Of a stretch of 30,690 nt of DNA, positions 25,807 through 30,690 are shown one piece after another. Position numbers and translations under genes: made by a program. The stretch's first letter is position 1. Every line of letters starts with the position of its first letter. The notes under the pieces are model-generated. The model did not search any database, had not been told where the DNA came from, and saw nothing but the letters and a program-made list of their open reading frames with translations. Origin of the DNA: Flammeovirgaceae bacterium UBA976 (GTDB lineage Bacteria; Bacteroidota; Bacteroidia; Cytophagales; Cyclobacteriaceae); NCBI GenBank assembly GCA_002292365.1, contig DBBU01000014.1, positions 1,016 to 31,705 on the forward strand, read 5' to 3'.

Positions 25807-28800
25807 TTAAGAGTGAGCATTCACTGCTTCCGTCTTTTCATCTTTATTTCTGATCTTCGTCAAATACCAAACATTTGGCATTTCTCTTAATTCTTCTAGT
25901 ACGTGATACGCTCTCGGCTCTTGAGCTTCAACCCCTTTTTCCATTGATTTAATTTGAAGCATTTTGGATATTCTTGATTTGGGATCTTTCATATCTCCAA
26001 ATACTAAAGCTTCAGATGGGCATGATGAAGCACATGCAGTGGTAATTTCTCCATCTACTGGCCTTCTTCCTTCTTTTTTAGCTTCAAGCTTTCCGGATTG
26101 GATGCGTTGTACACAAAATGAACATTTTTCTATGACTCCTCTTGAACGTACAGTTACGTCAGGATTAAGCACCATTTTGCCTAAATCATTGTTCATCGCA
26201 AGGTTATCTCCAAACTGCTCGTTATCATGAAATTTAAACCAATTGAACCTTCTTACTTTGTAAGGACAGTTATTCGCACAATATCTAGTCCCGATGCAAC
26301 GATTGTAAGTCATTTGATTCAGTCCCTCAGAGCTATGGGTAGTCGCTGCTACTGGACAAACTGTCTCACAAGAAGCATTGTTACAATGCTGACACATCAT
26401 CGGCTGAAACGTAACTTCAGGATTTTCGGCAGCTATTTCCATTTCAGCATAGCTATCACCATTAGAATCACTTGAATAATATCTATCAATTCTGATCCAA
26501 GCCATGTCACGCCTGTTAAGCACCTCCTTCTTTCCTATCACAGAAATATTATTCTCTGTTTGGCAGGCAATTGAGCAAGTACCACACCCCGTGCAAGAAT
26601 TTAAATCAATCATCAATCCCCAATGGTGATTGGCATACTGATGGCCTTTCCACAATGAAACCGCTGTAGGCTTCTTGAAACCTTCTGAAGTCGCAATTTT
26701 GGGCATGTGTCTACCTGCTTGAGGATCTTTTTGATACTCAGATAAAGTAGCCTCTTGTATGACATTTCCTCTTCCCATGAACGTATGATGTGTTTGGGTC
26801 TGGGCTATTGCATACACTTCGTCCGTTGGCTCAACGGTCACGTTCTTATAAATATTAAAGTCAAGCTGGCCTCCTTCATCAACATTGATCATGGGATAGG
26901 CATTGAAACCTACTTGATTACCCACCTTGCCCGCAACGGATCGGCCATAACCAATGGCTAAACCTAAAGTACCATGTTTTTGACCTGGTTGAGGTAAAAC
27001 GGGTAACTTCAAACTTCGACCGTTGACGGTAAAGTTGACCATTTGAGTAGTCATGTCACCCAATTCTATGCCCCATTCTTCTATTTGCTTCGGAGAAACT
27101 GTCAAATAATTATCCCAACAAGCTTTAGTGATAGGGTCTGACATTTCTTGCAACCAAGGGTTGTTAGATTGAATTCCATTTCCTACCGTGCCGTTTTCAA
27201 AAATGATTAATTCTAGAAAAGAACTTGGTTTAATAATATTAAAGGCAGCTTTTCCAAGTCCTGACAAATCCGCATCAACCTCATTAGTAACTACCGTTTC
27301 TGGTTCAAAAACTCCATCATGGAGACATTTCTCCCAAAAGGCATCAAAATCAATAATAGATTTTTTACCGAAAGAAGCTAGGTTTTCCGCCCAATTGGTT
27401 CTTAAAAAGTCATAATAGTTGACCCCCATATTTGCCCATGAAAGCAAACTGTCCTGAAATTGTCTGGTATTGAATAAATTAGAAATCGCCGGTTGTGAAA
27501 GACTATATTTACCATGAACGGGCTCAAAATCATTCCAAGACTCCAAATAATGATGATCAGGTGCTAAATATGAAACCAAAGAATTGGTTTCATCCATTTT
27601 ATCTGAAGTAGCCAATGAAAAATTTATATTTTTTAGTGAAGCCGCTATTTTAGATCCCAGTGGATGATCGTAAACAGGATTACAATTATAGAATATCACT
27701 CCACCAGCGGAAGACAATTGCTTTACGAACTGACCAAAGGCTTTATCATCACCTGATCTGATATTTTGATGTCTCTCAAAATCAATAGTTGCTCCAATAT
27801 TTGATAGCATTATATTGATAGCATTGATGAACATTTGGATATTTGCATCATTAGAACCAGATACCACAATAGAAGATCCTTTGGCATGTAATAAGTCACT
27901 TGCCGCTTTTGATAAAATTTGGTTTTCAATCGAAGGCAAACCATCGATAACCTGACCTCTTGTTTCTTTCGCTATCACGTTATAAAGACTGGTAATGTAA
28001 GCTCCTTGTTCTGAAGCCCTAATAGGTGTCCTGTAATCAGCATTGGCACCGGTGAGCGATAAAATACTTTCAAATGAATACAATCGAGACATCTCCTTTT
28101 TAGAGGCAGATAATCTTCTGCTTTCAGCAAATTGCTTATTGGCCAGCGGAGTATTAACTCCAGTGCCCAAAAAATCATATCCAAAAGAGACAATCGTTTT
28201 GGCTTTTGAATAATCATATGAGGGTAGTGCACGTTTACCAAATACGGCGAGATTAGCGTCTAATTGACCACTAACTGAATTTTGGTCATAGGTCACATGG
28301 GTAAGCGAGCCATACTTGTTTTTGAATCCTTCGATCACCATTTTGGTCGATGGACTTGACAAACTGTTGGTAACCAAATAAATGGATCCTGAAGCAGTCG
28401 CCAATTCACTTTTGATATTGGCATCTAATTCTTCCCAAGACACTTCTTTACCATTGGCAACCGGACCTTTTAATCTTTCTTGGTCGTACAAGGAGAGTAC
28501 AGATGCTTCAATTTGTGCACTTGTGCCACCTCCCGTAACTGAAGACAATTTATTACCTTCAATTTTTATAGGCCTGCCTTCTCTTGTTTTGACAACAACA
28601 CTGGTCTGATCACTGCCTGAGATATAGGTAGATGCAAAGTAATTAGCAATGGTTGGATCTACATTAACTGGTTTTTTGACGTAAGGTATCGCCTTTTTGA
28701 TGGGTGTTTCACAAGCTACTAAAGATGCAGCAGCCACTCCAAAACCCATTACCTTTAAAAAATCTCTGCGAGAGGTTTCTCCATCACTATCACCTAGGGG

Positions 28801-28896
28801 CAATTCTTGTGCAAACTCCTTGTTAGCGTATTTCTCAAATCCTGGAGTCTTCTGAAGCTGCTCCAGTCCTTTCCAGTATTTTTTTGTTTCTTTCAT
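25807..28896 (-). CDS. actB: Alternative complex III subunit ActB (molybdopterin-like plus iron-sulfur subunit)
   Basis: The 1029-residue protein combines a large molybdopterin-oxidoreductase-like domain (about 80-740) and a C-terminal ferredoxin domain (about 760-1000). The C-terminal domain has 15 cluster Cys: 768, 771, 774, 778; 835, 838, 843, 847; 867, 873, 877; 925, 928, 955, 959. That count fits three [4Fe-4S] and one [3Fe-4S] cluster, as known for ActB. The N-terminus has a twin-arginine-like SRRDFLKVMGFG (residues 42-53) followed by a lipobox-like LVAC with Cys62, so it is probably exported folded and lipid-anchored. The family is known to hold no molybdenum cofactor. It starts 24 bases after actA. 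Confidence 0.97.
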   Translation of the reverse strand: MKETKKYWKGLEQLQKTPGFEKYANKEFAQELPLGDSDGETSRRDFLKVMGFGVAAASLVACETPIKKAIPYVKKPVNVDPTIANYFASTYISGSDQTSVVVKTREGRPIKIEGNKLSSVTGGGTSAQIEASVLSLYDQERLKGPVANGKEVSWEELDANIKSELATASGSIYLVTNSLSSPSTKMVIEGFKNKYGSLTHVTYDQNSVSGQLDANLAVFGKRALPSYDYSKAKTIVSFGYDFLGTGVNTPLANKQFAESRRLSASKKEMSRLYSFESILSLTGANADYRTPIRASEQGAYITSLYNVIAKETRGQVIDGLPSIENQILSKAASDLLHAKGSSIVVSGSNDANIQMFINAINIMLSNIGATIDFERHQNIRSGDDKAFGQFVKQLSSAGGVIFYNCNPVYDHPLGSKIAASLKNINFSLATSDKMDETNSLVSYLAPDHHYLESWNDFEPVHGKYSLSQPAISNLFNTRQFQDSLLSWANMGVNYYDFLRTNWAENLASFGKKSIIDFDAFWEKCLHDGVFEPETVVTNEVDADLSGLGKAAFNIIKPSSFLELIIFENGTVGNGIQSNNPWLQEMSDPITKACWDNYLTVSPKQIEEWGIELGDMTTQMVNFTVNGRSLKLPVLPQPGQKHGTLGLAIGYGRSVAGKVGNQVGFNAYPMINVDEGGQLDFNIYKNVTVEPTDEVYAIAQTQTHHTFMGRGNVIQEATLSEYQKDPQAGRHMPKIATSEGFKKPTAVSLWKGHQYANHHWGLMIDLNSCTGCGTCSIACQTENNISVIGKKEVLNRRDMAWIRIDRYYSSDSNGDSYAEMEIAAENPEVTFQPMMCQHCNNASCETVCPVAATTHSSEGLNQMTYNRCIGTRYCANNCPYKVRRFNWFKFHDNEQFGDNLAMNNDLGKMVLNPDVTVRSRGVIEKCSFCVQRIQSGKLEAKKEGRRPVDGEITTACASSCPSEALVFGDMKDPKSRISKMLQIKSMEKGVEAQEPRAYHVLEELREMPNVWYLTKIRNKDEKTEAVNAHS

Positions 28897-28920
28897 TTTA
28901 GCTGTTTCGTACGCTGTATA

Positions 28921-30195
28921 TTAATAATGACATTTAGAACATTCAAGACCCCCAATATCTTCTACTTTCATCGGCTCTTTTGTATCCTTTTCGTTATGTA
29001 ATTCGACCAAATTGGTATAATAATCATTACCCTTTGCTTTTACATTGGTCTCACGATGACAGTTGATACACCAACCCATGGTCAAATTAGAATATTGATA
29101 AACTACCTCCATCTCTTTGATGGGACCATGACACGTCTCACATTCTATCCCACCTACTTTGACGTGCTGAGAGTGGTTAAAATAGGCTAAGTCAGGCAAA
29201 TTGTGCACCCTAACCCATTCTATTGATTGTATATCTTCACCATACTCTCCGGTCTCCGGATCATAATCTATAGCTGCATAGATCTTTTGTATCTCCTTGC
29301 TTTCCGTTTTTATGGCTACATGACAATTCATACAGATATTTGCTGAAGGTATGTTTGCAGATTTACTTTTTCGTACACCAGTGTGACAATAATTACAATC
29401 AATTTCATACTGACCCGCATGTAGCTCATGTGAGTATGCAATGGGTTGAGTAGGCATATACCCCTGTTGAACTCCAATTGTAAAAAGTCCATCAATCCCT
29501 GTCTTTAGTCCAACAGCTACAAAAATGAAAATAATAATTCCTAAAACTGCGTTGGACTTTATAAAAGCAAAGACATCGACTTCTTGATCAATAATTAACT
29601 CTTGATCTTCACGGGATACCTCATTTTTTGTTCCTATATATTTGGTCAAAAGTGAGATAATCAAACCCAAAACCACCAAGATAAGTACCAAAACAAAAAT
29701 AAACACAATGAGTATGGCATACATAAAAGTATTTGATATGCCTTCATTACTTACTCCTGTTCCATTCTCTCCTCCTGCCGCAACCACGGCAGCAACCTGA
29801 GGAACTACCTTTGAGGCTTCATCAATGTATTCTAATACAGAAATGATCTCTGCATCCGTAAATGGATAAGCGGGCATGGCTACTTTTTTGTACTTTTCGT
29901 ACAAAGCAACAGCGTATTCGTCGCCACTGTCAATTACTTTTTGAGAATTCTTTATCCAACTTATAAGCCAAGGTCTCTCACGACGCTCTTCAATCCCTTT
30001 GAGCGCTGGGCCAATCACCACTTCGTTGATGGCATGGCATTGAGTACAGTTAGCGTTGTATAATTTTTCGCCTGAAGCTATAATCGCCGGATCGATTACA
30101 TCTTCTTGACTGAAGGCAGTTGTCGCCAAAATAAATCCAATAAAGAAGATGGCGGCTCGTTTGAAACCCCGGATGGGTATTAATTTTTTAGACAT
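28921..30195 (-). CDS. actA: Alternative complex III subunit ActA, six-heme cytochrome c
   Basis: The 424-residue protein has a signal peptide (about 1-29) and a class I cytochrome c domain (about 35-130) with heme site Cys50-Cys53-His54 (CTQCH) and a probable axial Met107 (KVAMPAYPF). Two membrane spans follow at about 157-183 and 215-232. The pentaheme region has CxxCH sites at 267, 288, 352, 376 and 419, the last two residues from the C-terminus. Pentaheme ActA is the standard electron exit of alternative complex III. The extra N-terminal monoheme domain is a fusion that I recall from other Bacteroidota, and it may take over the role of a separate cytochrome c. It is the first gene of the run. 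Confidence 0.96.
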   Translation of the reverse strand: MSKKLIPIRGFKRAAIFFIGFILATTAFSQEDVIDPAIIASGEKLYNANCTQCHAINEVVIGPALKGIEERRERPWLISWIKNSQKVIDSGDEYAVALYEKYKKVAMPAYPFTDAEIISVLEYIDEASKVVPQVAAVVAAGGENGTGVSNEGISNTFMYAILIVFIFVLVLILVVLGLIISLLTKYIGTKNEVSREDQELIIDQEVDVFAFIKSNAVLGIIIFIFVAVGLKTGIDGLFTIGVQQGYMPTQPIAYSHELHAGQYEIDCNYCHTGVRKSKSANIPSANICMNCHVAIKTESKEIQKIYAAIDYDPETGEYGEDIQSIEWVRVHNLPDLAYFNHSQHVKVGGIECETCHGPIKEMEVVYQYSNLTMGWCINCHRETNVKAKGNDYYTNLVELHNEKDTKEPMKVEDIGGLECSKCHY

Positions 30196-30227
30196 CTATT
30201 TTTTTAATGATCTAATCTATGTGGCTA

Positions 30228-30258
30228 CAAAGCTAATATTGGGTTTTTGTAAATCAAA
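30228..30258 (-). promoter_or_regulatory. Bacteroidota-type promoter for actA and the act-cox run
   Basis: On the minus strand, TTTG (30258-30255), a 19-base spacer and TAGCTTTG (30235-30228) match the known Bacteroidota housekeeping promoter, TTTG-N19-TAnnTTTG, at every fixed position. The element ends about 33 bases before the actA ATG, which implies a short leader of roughly 25-28 bases. No other promoter of similar quality was noticed within the following gene run. Confidence 0.72.
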
Positions 30259-30264
30259 CCCACA

Positions 30265-30294
30265 AGGCCTCTTATTTTTAGATTTATGAGGCCT
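30265..30294. repeat. Inverted repeat just upstream of the actA promoter
   Basis: AGGCCTC (30265-30271) and GAGGCCT (30288-30294) are exact inverted copies around a 16-base A/T-rich spacer. The nearer arm lies six bases behind the -33 TTTG of the actA promoter. The G/C-rich arms stand out in an A/T-rich region. The position suits an activator or repressor site; no regulator can be named. Confidence 0.5.
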
Positions 30295-30426
30295 ATATTC
30301 CATATTGGATATAATACATTCAAAATCAATGCTTTAAACAGCAAACTAATTAAAATAAAATTATTATTTATAATCATTCTAAATAACAAGTTTTTTTGAT
30401 CATGATGTCGTAAATTAAAGTTCAAT

Positions 30427-30502
30427 TATCCTTTGATTATTCGACTTATCTTCAACCAACTTATTCTTCTTTGTAAGTACAAAAAAATATCCTTTGATTA
30501 TT
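30427..30502. repeat. 15-base direct repeat upstream of actA
   Basis: TATCCTTTGATTATT occurs exactly at 30427-30441 and again at 30488-30502, a spacing of 61 bases. Both copies lie about 230-310 bases upstream of actA, in non-coding A/T-rich sequence. Their role is unknown; they could be regulator sites or remnants of a small local duplication. Confidence 0.45.
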
Positions 30503-30690
30503 GAAATCAAAAATAATAATAAACATTGACAACGAGTACCCATTTCGGGCCTAAAGACAAATAAATCACCAATTTTTTACTCTTATTTTTTTGTGCCTGC
30601 TAAAAATAAAATTCAAGTTGAAGGATCTGATTTGAAATAATATTAAAATTTATTTTTTTCTTTTTCAACATAATATTTGAACCCCAAAAA

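Larger units (their letters stand above)
30196..30690. other. A/T-rich upstream region of the act-cox run, no gene seen
   Basis: These 495 bases hold no convincing coding sequence, tRNA or rRNA. A 66-codon minus-strand frame at 30225-30425 overlaps the promoter and reads as low-complexity A/T translation. The region contains the actA promoter, an inverted repeat behind it, and a 15-base direct repeat, each listed separately. The remainder is rich in A and T runs. Confidence 0.6.

Noticed and set aside
25807..28896. ActB considered as a molybdenum enzyme of new specificity
   Set aside because: Gene order, the 15-Cys iron-sulfur pattern and the neighbours identify it as the cofactor-free ActB of alternative complex III.
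30225..30425. 66-codon open frame on the minus strand upstream of actA
   Set aside because: It overlaps the actA promoter and the inverted repeat, has low-complexity A/T-driven composition and no recognisable motif or start context.
1..30690. CRISPR arrays, insertion sequences, prophage, tRNA or rRNA genes
   Set aside because: No repeat-spacer pattern, transposase, integrase, terminal repeats or structural RNA sequence was seen on either strand.

Overview
The window looks like chromosomal DNA of a Bacteroidota member, probably Cytophagia-like. The lineage is inferred from gene content and protein style, not from a search. Supporting signs are low G+C, A/T-rich starts without clear Shine-Dalgarno sequences, an alternative complex III (act) cluster joined to cox genes, a long-form IspG, a LeuRS with a Bacteroidota-style insertion, and a TTTG-N19-TAnnTTTG promoter. 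I see no phage, transposon, CRISPR, tRNA or rRNA, and no sign of recent transfer.

Layout. At 1-1859 (minus) is an efflux operon: a TolC-family outer membrane channel followed by the first 126 codons of a periplasmic adaptor that runs off the left edge. At 2046-2840 (minus) is thyA, divergent from leuS at 3044-5815 (plus). At 5896-6642 (minus) is an unrecognised lipoprotein. At 6794-9662 (minus) is a short unit: an SDR oxidoreductase, ispG of the non-mevalonate isoprenoid pathway, and a 63-residue membrane protein joined to ispG by a TAATG overlap. At 9766-11243 (plus) are mlaE and mlaF of an MCE-type lipid transporter, without an MCE (MlaD) gene beside them.

The right two thirds, 11258-30195, is a tightly packed minus-strand run of 17 genes. 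In transcription order these are actA, actB, actC, actD, actE, actF, coxB, coxA, ctaB, two subunit III genes, ctaF (subunit IV), a shortened SCO-like protein, a DUF420 protein, an 84-residue CxxC protein, a DUF983 protein and a very large sensor histidine kinase. The act genes encode a quinol:cytochrome c (or direct-to-oxidase) oxidoreductase carrying hemes c and Fe-S clusters. The cox genes encode an A-type cytochrome oxidase. CtaB makes heme O for it, and the small genes are probable oxidase assembly factors. A good Bacteroidota promoter lies about 33 bp upstream of actA, with an inverted repeat just behind it.

Most of the window is recognisable housekeeping and respiratory metabolism. The points worth a second look are in the small genes at the end of the cox cluster: a SCO-slot protein without the copper CxxxC motif, and a DUF420 protein with a perfect 12-residue EF-hand loop. 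The others are the orphan giant histidine kinase ending the run and the dyad sequences in the divergent and upstream regulatory regions. I did not find strong evidence of an entirely new system.
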